Positions 27,841 to 36,528 of a stretch of 64,000 nucleotides of DNA are shown here, one piece after another (position 1 is the first letter of the stretch; each line of letters opens with the position of its first letter). The translations under genes were made by a program, and so were the position numbers. Below the pieces are notes generated by a model, which saw only the letters and a program-made list of their open reading frames with translations, ran no database searches and was not told where the DNA came from. Location of the stretch: contig NZ_CP187970.1 of NCBI RefSeq assembly GCF_049942825.1, positions 7,316,001 through 7,380,000 on the forward strand, read 5' to 3'. Origin of the DNA: Paenibacillus_G sp049942825 (GTDB lineage: Bacteria; Bacillota; Bacilli; Paenibacillales; NBRC-103111).

Positions 27841-29181
27841 CTATCCCGAATAATCACTCTTGACTTCCAGAACCAGCAGTTTAAACGTATTGTTTTTTCC
27901 TGATTCTGTAGCAATAAATGGCTGCCATCCGGCGTCATATACTCCTCTAATATTGATAAGATCTTCTCTATTATGAGTAGTTCCACCGGAGGCGTTCCTC
28001 CATTGGAGCTGTCCATGAATCGTACGGCCTTCATCAATACGAAATTGCTCATCTACCGAGCTGGACCTGTTGGATTTCTGCCAATACGTATGATCGTTGG
28101 TTATAAGGATGGCATAGCCTCTGGCTTCAGATCTGCTGGAGATTACGCTCTCGAGCTTCTCAACGTCCTTCAAATAATCATAGCGCGATATGTCCTGCGC
28201 AGCCTGATTCTTCAGATTTACGTCCTTACCATGATGGATGGTTTGGAGCAATGCGGTCTTATACCTAACTTCGATGGCTAGCTTCTGATCGTCCTTCTCT
28301 GCCCAGATATCAACCTTATGCCTGCCAAAGTCCCGGTTGATCTGAGTATGGAAACCGTCAGTTTTCAAGCATTCGATAAGCTTGTCCCTTAGGTCCATTT
28401 GGGATACCGGTATCTCATTGATGGAACGGATATATTGATTAATACCATGCCGGTCATCTGGAATTTCATGATGTTCATCTACCATAGGAAATGCTGGTTG
28501 TTGGATTTCGGGTAACTCCGGGGCTGCGGGAATCTCCACTTTCGGTACAGCCTGAGGATCTGCTTTAAGGAGAAGAGATTGGATGCTGCCCTGTACTGAA
28601 TCATCTAACTGACTATAAGGCTTCCAACGGATAAGGTAGCTTCCTTCGATCAGGATCGGCTCCTCGCGGCCCTTCATCGTTCCATGGCCTGTCCCCTCGC
28701 TCCATGACAGCACACCGGATATCTCCCGGCCCTCATGAATCCGGAAATCGCGGTCGAATGTAGATTTGTTCATGCCTGGGTCTATGCAATAGGAAGTATC
28801 GTTCGTAAGGAAAATTAAGTAGCCTTCGTCCGCCAGATTCTTCTTTACCATCTGCTCAAGCCGCTGCAGATCTTTTAATACATCATACCGCCCGATGTCT
28901 TGGGCGCCTTGATTCAGCAGGGAGAACGTTTCCCCTTGTACCGTATGTTCCAACGCCCTCATTTTGTATTTCAGCTCGATTGCAATTCTTCGGCCTTCTA
29001 TCTCCAGCATAATGTCCAGATAGGTCCGGCGCTTGGGATCCAAATCCAGCCGCTTCTCCAAGCGGATCTCACCCTCGTAATGCTGCCGCAGCTCCCATGC
29101 TAACGAATGCTGAAAATCGGCCTCATTATGGAAGATAGGCCTTTTCTTTGCTAATACGCTTAATACGTGTTGTATGTCCAT
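27841..29181 (-). CDS. Protein with two tandem PD-(D/E)XK-like nuclease domains
   Basis: A 446-residue protein built of two related halves joined by a Pro-rich linker (residues 205-245). Half one has D56 in YLDIML and E69-L-K71 in IAIELKYK, an intact PD-(D/E)XK signature. Half two has D291 in KVDIWA and E304-V-R306 in LAIEVRYK, where the catalytic Lys is replaced by Arg. Both halves share NQ(G/A)AQDI(G/S)RYD(V/Y)LKD and (Y/A)(L/I)(I/L)(F/I)LTND. One catalytic and one structural or binding half is therefore likely. It lies just after mcrC on the same strand, suggesting an accessory nuclease of the McrBC locus. Confidence 0.75.
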   Translation of the reverse strand: MDIQHVLSVLAKKRPIFHNEADFQHSLAWELRQHYEGEIRLEKRLDLDPKRRTYLDIMLEIEGRRIAIELKYKMRALEHTVQGETFSLLNQGAQDIGRYDVLKDLQRLEQMVKKNLADEGYLIFLTNDTSYCIDPGMNKSTFDRDFRIHEGREISGVLSWSEGTGHGTMKGREEPILIEGSYLIRWKPYSQLDDSVQGSIQSLLLKADPQAVPKVEIPAAPELPEIQQPAFPMVDEHHEIPDDRHGINQYIRSINEIPVSQMDLRDKLIECLKTDGFHTQINRDFGRHKVDIWAEKDDQKLAIEVRYKTALLQTIHHGKDVNLKNQAAQDISRYDYLKDVEKLESVISSRSEARGYAILITNDHTYWQKSNRSSSVDEQFRIDEGRTIHGQLQWRNASGGTTHNREDLINIRGVYDAGWQPFIATESGKNNTFKLLVLEVKSDYSG

Positions 29182-29263
29182 GTGATGGGTTCTCCTTTAA
29201 TATCGACGGCTTTCAACACTTACTGGTTTCTGGTCTGACAAAGGAAAACCCATTGTTAGTCCA

Positions 29264-30520
29264 CTATTCCTCATCCTTCAAAATGGCTCTCAGTTCGCGT
29301 TCTGCTTGCTCTTCGTCATCGTACCGCAAGGCGTACAGCTTAAGCTTCTTGTCGGGCTGATCTTCCAAATGCCATGATTCCAGATATTCTCCGCTCCCGC
29401 CCTCAATACCGGAATGGTACGGATAGAGCAGTACTACGGTTCCCACTTCCTTATACCTCGTCAGGTAAGCGTACATCTGGTAGAAATCCTCGCGCTTCAC
29501 CCCGTGTCTTGAATACCCGCTTCGGAGGATCTTCCACTTCGTATCCAAAAGCATTGCTTGGCCATTGGAAATTGGAACGTAGATGTCAGGCTCCAGCTGA
29601 AATACGCCGCGTCCGTTCCCCTCTTTGATCAGCAGCTTATAACGCCTATCCTTCTCAATCGCATGGGGAGCAAGCTTTCTCACGAGATAGGCTACATAGG
29701 CCTCAAATAATTCATTCATCTTGAATAAAATGGAGCTGCTTCGGGTATGCCCTAATGCGGCTGTTGGAGCAGAGCAGGAAAGAATAAGCCTTGCTAATTG
29801 AAAGCTGCTTTCAAATCGACGGTTGGTACGGTCAAAAGCGATTCGATTGAGCATGGTAGAATGAACCGGTACCGAGCTAACCTGCTCTAAGATCACCAAG
29901 CAATGACGGGCCAATTTACGAATCTCTGTATTAGCAGTAGCCATCATTAAATATTGAATAGCCGCTTTGAATACTTGGTTCAACGGATTATTCACTTCGA
30001 ATTCGTCATAGATGCAGCTTACTCCGGCCTGCTTCACTGCTGAGCGTTTGAGTTGACTTGCCATATCAATTTTGCCCCGTACCCTCTGCACAACAGCCTG
30101 CTCGGACTGATATGTTCTGAAGCTGCCTCTGGCTAGTTCCTTGGAGAGTTTATTCACCAACAGATACCCTATAATCTCGATGAGGTTCATATTCTCGGTT
30201 ACCAGCTGGCTCGTTTGGCTCTCATGAATATCAAGAAACCGCGATTTGTTCAACATGTGGAGTAGGACGCGCCGCGATTTAACAGGATCATCTCCGGACA
30301 CCTTCGGCAAGATTTCAATGGAACAAGAGGTCAGCTGGATAAATCCAACGTAGTTGATAAATGTAACTCCTTGACGTGTAATGCTAATCTGATCCTGCTC
30401 CAATTGGTTGATTCCTACATAACGATCCAATTCATCAGCATCCGCAGCTGTGAACGCCTTCTCTTCATTGCTTGTGATGGGCAGACAATCCAAACATTCC
30501 GTCACAACGAAATGTCTCAT
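29264..30520 (-). CDS. mcrC: McrC-type nuclease subunit of a modification-dependent restriction system
   Basis: A 418-residue McrC protein, the nuclease partner of the McrB GTPase. The C-terminal PD-(D/E)XK core is seen in QLEPDIYVPISNGQAMLLDTKWK (about residues 316-338). The N-terminal part includes FINYVGFIQLTSCSIEILPK, and the middle RTYQSEQAVVQRVRGKID is also typical. Its ATG overlaps the McrB stop in ATGA, the usual McrBC coupling. Such systems cut DNA carrying modified cytosine, so its specificity should avoid the marks made by the nearby cytosine methyltransferase. Confidence 0.92.
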   Translation of the reverse strand: MRHFVVTECLDCLPITSNEEKAFTAADADELDRYVGINQLEQDQISITRQGVTFINYVGFIQLTSCSIEILPKVSGDDPVKSRRVLLHMLNKSRFLDIHESQTSQLVTENMNLIEIIGYLLVNKLSKELARGSFRTYQSEQAVVQRVRGKIDMASQLKRSAVKQAGVSCIYDEFEVNNPLNQVFKAAIQYLMMATANTEIRKLARHCLVILEQVSSVPVHSTMLNRIAFDRTNRRFESSFQLARLILSCSAPTAALGHTRSSSILFKMNELFEAYVAYLVRKLAPHAIEKDRRYKLLIKEGNGRGVFQLEPDIYVPISNGQAMLLDTKWKILRSGYSRHGVKREDFYQMYAYLTRYKEVGTVVLLYPYHSGIEGGSGEYLESWHLEDQPDKKLKLYALRYDDEEQAERELRAILKDEE

Positions 30521-32448
30521 GTTTGTTCATCCTGTTGGCCGGTCATGTCAATATTTTTGTAAATACGAATTAGTGCTTCGGCCGTCGGCCTCTCTTGAAC
30601 GAAGTATCGTACTTTTTGCGTCTCAGACACTCTCATCGCTTTACCGAAGAGCCCCTCTGCTTTGATCGTTTTCTTGTGCAATAAGTAAGACCTATCGCTG
30701 CTGGAACTGCTTGTTCCGCCAAGGATTAACTCGATCGACTCCCAACTATCGTAGAAGTACTCCTGCAGAAGCGGAATAACCTTGTCTGTCATCACGCGGA
30801 TGTATCGGTCGATCTCTGGCTTGTCTGTTATAAAATAAGCATGCCCGATCACATGGTCCCGGTCATAGAGATACTCGATTCGATCGTTCAGTGTCTTCAG
30901 CAGCAATTGAATGTTAACTCCCCCTACGTCTGTAGGCAGCACAACATAATCGGGCATCATCTCCACAAAATCAAAGCGTCTACGCAATGCCGTATCCAGC
31001 AGCGCAATTGAGCGGTCCGCCGTATTCATAGTACCCAGGAGATGAACATTGGCCGGAACACTGAATCGTTTCCCTGAGTATGGAAGCGTAACGGACATTT
31101 CATTCATCCGGCCTTCCCGTTTGTCAGGCTCCATTAACGTAATAAGCTCACCGAAGATCTTGGATATGTTACCGCGATTGATCTCATCGATGATCAGTAC
31201 ATACTGAGACTCCCTGCTGCTTTGCTGAGGTTGTCCGGAAAGCAGCTCTTGAAGGCTCTCCATGTTCAAGTCTTTGCTATAGAACATGTATATCGTCTGC
31301 TGAGAGAATACTTTATCCCGCAGAATACTCTGCACCGGCAGCATATTGGAATCACTGACATACAGCCATTCCACCGAACGGAAATGTTGATACTCTATCT
31401 CTCTTTCTGACTTGTAGGTGTACTCTCCCGTAATCTTACCAATAGCCCGCGCTTTATGATTACCACTGGAAATAACAACTACATCCCCGATTCTCATCCA
31501 ATGCTTAAATCGCTCCAAAGCTTCAACGCCAAAAGGGGTACCGTCCGGGTTCTGGTGGTAATAAAGATCTCGAATTTGCTGTTTCTCCACACAAGAGGAG
31601 TAATCCGCACTTCCGCCCCAACCCAAGGCAATCACATTGTTCGATATACAATAATCGTAAATTTCATCGTCATTGTCCCGCGTATTTCCCAGAGACATTT
31701 TGAAAAACTGAGTTTGCTGCGGATCAAACTGATAGGTTGTTTTTCGCTGTTTTACGGATACTCTCGCGGCGTCGCAAAGCTTTTTGAATACGCCATCACG
31801 CACTTCATACTTCTGGTCTGTCTCGCTGAAACGAATGCCCTCTACGAACTCTTCATATCCATAGGATTGATGAAACGTACAGAACATCACATGGTTACTC
31901 TCGACATAACGATTGAATAAGGTGACGGCTTCTGAACGCCGGGATGGGTTGGCTAGCAGATCAGGATCAATATCCGGGTCCAGAATGGATAAAGCATGAT
32001 TAATGGAATGATAGGTTTTACCGGTTCCTGGCGGACCGTATAAGATCAGATTCTGAGTGTTCGTGTTCATGATAGCTTGGTCTCCTTGATGGAGTGAATA
32101 TTGAGTGTATGAAGAGGGGAGCAGTAAAGTAAGATCTTTATAGTCCGATTCTTTTGCCCACGGATTACCGCTGCGCCTGTCCCATTTATAATGCATCATA
32201 GTAACATCACTGTTCGCCGCGGCTGGAAATTGATCGAAGAATTTCAGTACGCCTTCTTTTTTAGCATCCGCTAGCTTTCCTCTGACATCATAAGAACCTA
32301 CAATCTCACCACTGCTGACAATCCTAACTACATAATGGTGATCGTCTATTTTGATGGTCAGTATGTAATATGTTGTTGGTACAGCTGTGATGTAATTTTT
32401 GTTGGCTATGCTCTCATCTGCTTTAGCTATAATGCTCTCATACGACAT
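30517..32448 (-). CDS. mcrB: McrB-type AAA+ GTPase with a domain inserted in the AAA+ core
   Basis: A 643-residue McrB. Walker A LYGPPGTGKT is at residues 136-145, Walker B VLIIDEINRGNISKIFGEL at about 417, and the family signature GTMNTADRSIALLDTALRRRF follows. Between the two Walker motifs, residues about 245-395 form an extra domain (QFFKMSLGN...NNVIALGWGG...RIGDVVVISSGNHKARAIGKITGEY) that resembles an EVE/PUA-like modified-base reader. The N-terminal 130 residues may be a second DNA-recognition domain. TTAGGAG lies eight bases before the ATG. It powers translocation and target selection for McrC. Confidence 0.88.
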   Translation of the reverse strand: MSYESIIAKADESIANKNYITAVPTTYYILTIKIDDHHYVVRIVSSGEIVGSYDVRGKLADAKKEGVLKFFDQFPAAANSDVTMMHYKWDRRSGNPWAKESDYKDLTLLLPSSYTQYSLHQGDQAIMNTNTQNLILYGPPGTGKTYHSINHALSILDPDIDPDLLANPSRRSEAVTLFNRYVESNHVMFCTFHQSYGYEEFVEGIRFSETDQKYEVRDGVFKKLCDAARVSVKQRKTTYQFDPQQTQFFKMSLGNTRDNDDEIYDYCISNNVIALGWGGSADYSSCVEKQQIRDLYYHQNPDGTPFGVEALERFKHWMRIGDVVVISSGNHKARAIGKITGEYTYKSEREIEYQHFRSVEWLYVSDSNMLPVQSILRDKVFSQQTIYMFYSKDLNMESLQELLSGQPQQSSRESQYVLIIDEINRGNISKIFGELITLMEPDKREGRMNEMSVTLPYSGKRFSVPANVHLLGTMNTADRSIALLDTALRRRFDFVEMMPDYVVLPTDVGGVNIQLLLKTLNDRIEYLYDRDHVIGHAYFITDKPEIDRYIRVMTDKVIPLLQEYFYDSWESIELILGGTSSSSSDRSYLLHKKTIKAEGLFGKAMRVSETQKVRYFVQERPTAEALIRIYKNIDMTGQQDEQT

Positions 32449-32490
32449 AGGGGACTCCTAACTGAGATTCATCTATATGAGTAACTTGTA

Positions 32491-33705
32491 TTACACTAAA
32501 TTGAATATCATAAGGATAATTTTAATTAGGACAAAAAAACCTAAAGTTGTGGCAACCAGAATTGAAATAATTAGAAAAATGATGATAATTTGCAAAATTC
32601 TTTTATAAAGCGTATATGGATAAACATGCCTCTTACTATTTTTAGAATAAATAACTGGAACAAATTTAAACCAAGACCATAACCCTCTAGTTTCCTCCCT
32701 CAACCAAGTAACTTCATAGGGGATTGTCCTGCCGAAGATTGTCCAATAATTAAAATAATTTAGAACAAAATAATAGGTTCTTATAAGCTTTATACCGGAT
32801 AACTGCAAATTTTTTTGTATTATGGATCCATATTCGATCTCTAATATATCAATTTCAACCTCATCCCATTCCCCACTTATATTAGAAAAAACAGTTTCAT
32901 CTATTATTTCTATTTTTTCGCTCTTAATTTTCGATTTCTCAAATTCCACTGTCCTCATTCTTATATTGTTATTGTAAAATATTACTTGCCCCACTATTTT
33001 ATCTATTATTTTATTGGCGTTATTTTTAATAAGTATGTTCCTTTGTAACACCCTATCTCCCCTGCTATTAGAAATCCCTTTATCATTTATAACTACTTCT
33101 ATGGGATATTTTGAGTTGGACTTATAAGTGTTCAATTGGGGGGCGTAATAATTTTCATATACTTCCTTAAACTTGTTATTGCTTTTAACAAGCAAGAAAT
33201 ATACTGTGGCAACAACAATATTGAAAACCAATATACATAGCATTTCTAAAGGTGTAATTCCCTTAGATTCAACTGTAACTATTAAGATGTAAAGATAAGT
33301 TATTAGTAAAATACTTGCATACAAATATCGCATACTTGTTTTTGTAAAAATGAATTTACTTTTACCAGCCTCACTGTTACTTATCTCCTCTTCATGCCTT
33401 GCTTTAAAGGCTTTAAGTTTCTCTACAGTATAATAAGTATCATGATCATCTATTTCCTTGTGGTGACTACGACAAAGTAGGATCAAATTATCATATTTGT
33501 TCCTTTCTTTTTTGGTTAACTTTGATTTTCCACGCGGTCCCTCTTCTTCCTCAGCAACAATGTGACACTCCTCCCCGATAACCGAGATTAAATCTTCTCT
33601 TTCTGGACTGACCACTTTTATCAGAGAAGCGGGACAGTTAGGAAATGCACATCTGTTTCCCGATCTCCCCCATAGTATTTTTCTATCCCTATCAGAAATC
33701 GCCAT
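32491..33705 (-). CDS. Membrane-anchored HNH endonuclease-like protein
   Basis: A 404-residue protein. Residues 1-112 form an HNH domain with zinc cysteines and catalytic histidines: CAFPNC, ECHIVAEEEEGPRG and YDNLILLCRSHHKEIDDH. Two transmembrane helices follow (about 128-147 and 152-173), then a beta-rich region of about 190 residues, and a long C-terminal hydrophobic stretch (about 370-404) with one or two further helices. The gene is strongly AT-rich, unlike its neighbours, so it may be a later insertion. GAGGTGA precedes the ATG. A nuclease tethered to the membrane might act at the site of DNA entry, which is inference. Confidence 0.8.
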   Translation of the reverse strand: MAISDRDRKILWGRSGNRCAFPNCPASLIKVVSPEREDLISVIGEECHIVAEEEEGPRGKSKLTKKERNKYDNLILLCRSHHKEIDDHDTYYTVEKLKAFKARHEEEISNSEAGKSKFIFTKTSMRYLYASILLITYLYILIVTVESKGITPLEMLCILVFNIVVATVYFLLVKSNNKFKEVYENYYAPQLNTYKSNSKYPIEVVINDKGISNSRGDRVLQRNILIKNNANKIIDKIVGQVIFYNNNIRMRTVEFEKSKIKSEKIEIIDETVFSNISGEWDEVEIDILEIEYGSIIQKNLQLSGIKLIRTYYFVLNYFNYWTIFGRTIPYEVTWLREETRGLWSWFKFVPVIYSKNSKRHVYPYTLYKRILQIIIIFLIISILVATTLGFFVLIKIILMIFNLV

Positions 33706-33770
33706 AGCTCACCTCATAATACTAAAATTATTTTCATATTTTCTCGAATATATTTCTAACTAACTTCCCC

Positions 33771-34460
33771 CTAACTCTTCTTAATCCCCTCTACATGCGC
33801 GGCCCGAATAGCCGGATCAATAATGTTAGCCGCGGCTACAATCTCATAGATCCGCTGAATCTGCGCCTCAGTCAGCACGGGCTCACTAGATGTTGCCTTC
33901 AGCCTGTTACACTTCCGAGCAATATACTCCGATAGCTCTACATCGTAGACGACCAGTTCATTGGACTCGATCTTTCGAAGCTCGGGGTCAATCCCGAAGC
34001 GGCAGCGCATGGTGAAAGACACCATCGAGATATACAGCAGCGAAGGGAATTCGCCGAGGAATCCTTCTAAGGCTTTCACATGCCCATAGTTCTGGAGCAG
34101 CGGGTTGTACATGGTATACCGGTTGCTGACGGTCCACTTTTTGTCGGAACGGCCGCCTTTGATTTCACCTGCGTAGTTTTTCGTCTCAATCACGAAGAGG
34201 CCATATGGCGAGATAATGACATGGTCGATCTGCGAATAGCCGGAGCGGGCTTTCTTGTTCGGCAGCATAATATCGCTTAAATACCTGCAGTTCTTGGGCA
34301 GCTGGTCCAACTGGATGTTGATCTTGTGCTCCCCCAGCTCCCCGATCCGTGCAGCTTCAACTTTCGGTTTCTTGGGGCGCGGCTTCTTGTCGGTCTGCGG
34401 TTTCTGGGAGGAAGGCTTCTTCTTATCGGATTTAAATAGGCTCAGCAGCTTCTGTAACAT
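33771..34460 (-). CDS. NERD-domain protein
   Basis: A protein of 229 residues with a basic, lysine-rich N-terminal linker (residues 8-42), then a NERD nuclease-related domain: RIGELGEHKINIQLDQLP, YSQIDHVIISPYGLFVIETKNYAGEIKG with the D and ExK pattern, and NPLLQNYGHVKAL. The start at 34460 has GGAGA ten bases upstream and avoids a longer reading that would run into the DnaA-like gene. It has its own sigma-H-like promoter. Nuclease activity is predicted only from family resemblance. Confidence 0.82.
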   Translation of the reverse strand: MLQKLLSLFKSDKKKPSSQKPQTDKKPRPKKPKVEAARIGELGEHKINIQLDQLPKNCRYLSDIMLPNKKARSGYSQIDHVIISPYGLFVIETKNYAGEIKGGRSDKKWTVSNRYTMYNPLLQNYGHVKALEGFLGEFPSLLYISMVSFTMRCRFGIDPELRKIESNELVVYDVELSEYIARKCNRLKATSSEPVLTEAQIQRIYEIVAAANIIDPAIRAAHVEGIKKS

Positions 34461-34495
34461 GGTGTCTGGTCTCCTATGCTGTAGTAGTTTTAGAA

Positions 34496-34524
34496 TTATT
34501 CGACAAAATCTGCGAAAATCCTCT
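34496..34524 (-). promoter_or_regulatory. Sigma-H-like promoter for the NERD gene
   Basis: On the minus strand AGAGGATTT, 11 bases and GTCGAATAA match the Bacillus sigma-H consensus at every defined position, 36 bases upstream of the ATG and just past the stop of the DnaA-like gene. Confidence 0.6.
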
Positions 34525-34533
34525 ATTTGGAAA

Positions 34534-35664
34534 CTACAACAGCCCCACAACCTTCTCCAGCAAATGATTCGTCCGCTTCTGCTGCTGCACCATCTCGTAG
34601 ATCAACTCCTTCAGCCGCTGGATATCGTTCGATGCAGTCAGCAGCTCCTCTCCCTCGTCGTCCCCCTCATCCTCCAGCAGATCAACGCAGCTTCTCTCCA
34701 CTCCCTTCCCGTCACCTGGAGCAAGCAGCTCGAAGAAGAGCGGAAGCTCCACGTCATCGATCGATCGGATCACTTCCTTGAGCAGCCTTCCGTAGCGATC
34801 CTCCAACCACTCGACGGCAAATTTGCTGGGGGACTGGATGAGAATGCAGTTCGACTCTTTCGTAATCCGGCAGGGCTGGAACCAGGTCTCGTATTGGATC
34901 GGAGAGATCCGGCCTCTCACCAGCCGCCTCACCTGATCGTGGAATGAGATGCTGTCCCGCTCCTCTCCCGGCACCTCCGTAGGCGGCTGCCCGCCGGACA
35001 AAACCGTTCCGCTGCGTATGCTAGCGATAATCTCCGCAGGGTTGGCCGCTCTCTCCAAGAAGGCCGCACTGTGCCATTCCCGCCGGTCTTCGAGACCGTG
35101 ATGCCTGCAGTAATCCCGGATGAATCCGGCCGGGTCGAAGCAAGCCATATCGCAGGTAAATCCCCAGTACATACGGGACTGCAGCCTGGATATCAGCTTC
35201 TCCAAGAGCTTGGGCGGCTGTTCGGAGGCGAGGACGATCTGTTTGTGCTGAGCGTGCAGATGCTCGAATACTTCGAGCAGCAGCTCCTGGGTGGACTCCA
35301 GGAAGGCGAGGTCATGCACATTATCGAGCAGGAGCACGTCGACCGACTTCAGCGCCTGCTGGTAGGCCGGGATGGTGTTGTTTCGTACGGCGGAGATGAA
35401 GGTATCCTGCAGCTCACCGAGCGTGAGATAGAGGATGCGGTAATCCGAATGCGTCCGGCGGATCTCTTGGCCAATAGCGTGAAGAAGATGGGTCTTACCG
35501 ACGCCCGTGGCCCCGTGAAGCATCAAGGGATTATAGGAGCGGCCCGGCGCCTGGCTCACCGCTTGCGCCGCGGCCAGGGCCACCCGGTTGCCCGAGGTGG
35601 AGATCATGTGGTTAAAGGTATATTCCGGGTAACGGTGTGCATCGTATTCGAGGTACTGCTCCAT
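34534..35664 (-). CDS. DnaA-like AAA+ protein with permuted domain order
   Basis: A 376-residue DnaA paralogue. Residues 12-205 match DnaA domain III: YPEYTFNHMISTSGNRVALAAAQAV, Walker A HGATGVGKTHLLHAIG, Walker B VDVLLLDNVHDL, LASEQPPK and the arginine-finger stretch RLQSRMYWGF. Residues about 240-320 match DnaA domain I, normally at the N-terminus: RGRISPIQYETWFQP and SKFAVEWLEDRYGRLLKEVI. The lid is short, domain IV (DnaA-box binding) is absent, and an acidic linker and coiled C-terminus end the protein. AAGGAG precedes the ATG at 35664. It may modulate DnaA or load a helicase, which is inference. Confidence 0.82.
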   Translation of the reverse strand: MEQYLEYDAHRYPEYTFNHMISTSGNRVALAAAQAVSQAPGRSYNPLMLHGATGVGKTHLLHAIGQEIRRTHSDYRILYLTLGELQDTFISAVRNNTIPAYQQALKSVDVLLLDNVHDLAFLESTQELLLEVFEHLHAQHKQIVLASEQPPKLLEKLISRLQSRMYWGFTCDMACFDPAGFIRDYCRHHGLEDRREWHSAAFLERAANPAEIIASIRSGTVLSGGQPPTEVPGEERDSISFHDQVRRLVRGRISPIQYETWFQPCRITKESNCILIQSPSKFAVEWLEDRYGRLLKEVIRSIDDVELPLFFELLAPGDGKGVERSCVDLLEDEGDDEGEELLTASNDIQRLKELIYEMVQQQKRTNHLLEKVVGLL

Positions 35665-35839
35665 GCGGCAGGCTCCTTTCCGTGGTGCGTTGGAACATGA
35701 TAACAAGCTGGCTGCGGACAAGCGTCTCCGCGAACGCAGGTATGCTTTCTTTTTGAGGCGGCGCACTTGGCGGCCTTCAATCGATGGAATCATCAGAGAA
35801 CGGGGATAACGACAACACCCACACTCTCAGCAGGAACAA

Positions 35840-35853
35840 GGAACATACGTTCT
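35840..35853 (-). promoter_or_regulatory. LexA (SOS) box upstream of the DnaA-like gene
   Basis: On the minus strand AGAACGTATGTTCC matches the Bacillus SOS consensus CGAACRNRYGTTYC at 13 of 14 positions. It lies about 176 bases upstream of the DnaA-like start, between the terminator of the upstream gene and that start. Together with the terminator it is all I see in the 377-base gap 35665-36041. Confidence 0.6.
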
Positions 35854-35864
35854 AATCCAGGGTA

Positions 35865-35897
35865 CAAAAAAACCTCATCAGCCGCAAGGGCTGGAGG
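35865..35897 (-). terminator. Rho-independent terminator after the zinc-finger gene
   Basis: On the minus strand CCTC-c-AGCC-cttgc-GGCT-gat-GAGG is followed by TTTTTTT, 145 bases downstream of the zinc-finger gene, separating it from the DnaA-like gene. Confidence 0.85.
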
Positions 35898-36041
35898 CAA
35901 GGGGAATCTCTACGGTAACTAGTATGCGGCTGTGGGACGTTTTATACTCGCGTTGGTTTCCGTTTCTTGTTCGGTATATAAGAACAGGACCATCCCGAAG
36001 AATGGCCCCTGCTGTTTGTTGTTTGTTATCATGCCGAATCG

Positions 36042-36407
36042 TCAATCGCAGGAAGAAGAACTGCTGTCCAATCCTCCCCATCCCTCGCCGCCCGAAGCGT
36101 CGCCGGCCGAATAATTCGCTGATGATGAGCTACCTACTGCCGCTTCCGGAACTGGGCAAGCTGCCGGGACCCTGTCCCGCTCCGCTTCATACGGGGATGA
36201 ATTCTCCGTAAATAACGGGCTGATTGTGTGGTTCAATTGGAGTACATCCATGCTGTCACTCGAAGTCGCCGCGGCGTTTGAGGAGGCCGCTTTCTTGGAA
36301 GAGCTTCTTGCCGATACGTAACCTTGCCCGCTGCAGAAATCACATTGAATGGGAATCAAAAATTTCGTGCGTTTGCCGGTTCCATTGCAGAGATAGCATC
36401 TGAGCAT
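36042..36407 (-). CDS. Small DnaJ-type zinc-finger protein
   Basis: A 121-residue protein whose first 32 residues hold two CxxCxGxG-like knuckles (CYLCNGTG and CDFCSGQG), as in the DnaJ central zinc finger. The rest is low-complexity, rich in Ser, Ala and Gly, and ends in GGEGWGGLDSSSSSCD. GAGGAGAG directly upstream of the ATG supports the start. No J domain is present, so it is not a co-chaperone of the usual kind. Function is unknown. Confidence 0.7.
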   Translation of the reverse strand: MLRCYLCNGTGKRTKFLIPIQCDFCSGQGYVSARSSSKKAASSNAAATSSDSMDVLQLNHTISPLFTENSSPYEAERDRVPAACPVPEAAVGSSSSANYSAGDASGGEGWGGLDSSSSSCD

Positions 36408-36528
36408 CCGAATCTCTCCTCTTCTCTTCGCGCAGGATGTAGGTCCCCTGCTACTCTATTAGACGCGCGGAGAGGGGGAAAGGTTTCTCTATGGATAACC
36501 AGATATTAGGGGGTGTCTGAACATAAAT

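Noticed and set aside
27760..34510. Direct repeats flanking the McrBC segment as an attachment-site pair
   Set aside because: The similar TTCGACAAAAT stretches are better explained as sigma-H-type promoters of genes on the same strand.
35967..35995. Second SOS box
   Set aside because: The half sites run GTTC...GAAC, the reverse of the LexA order.
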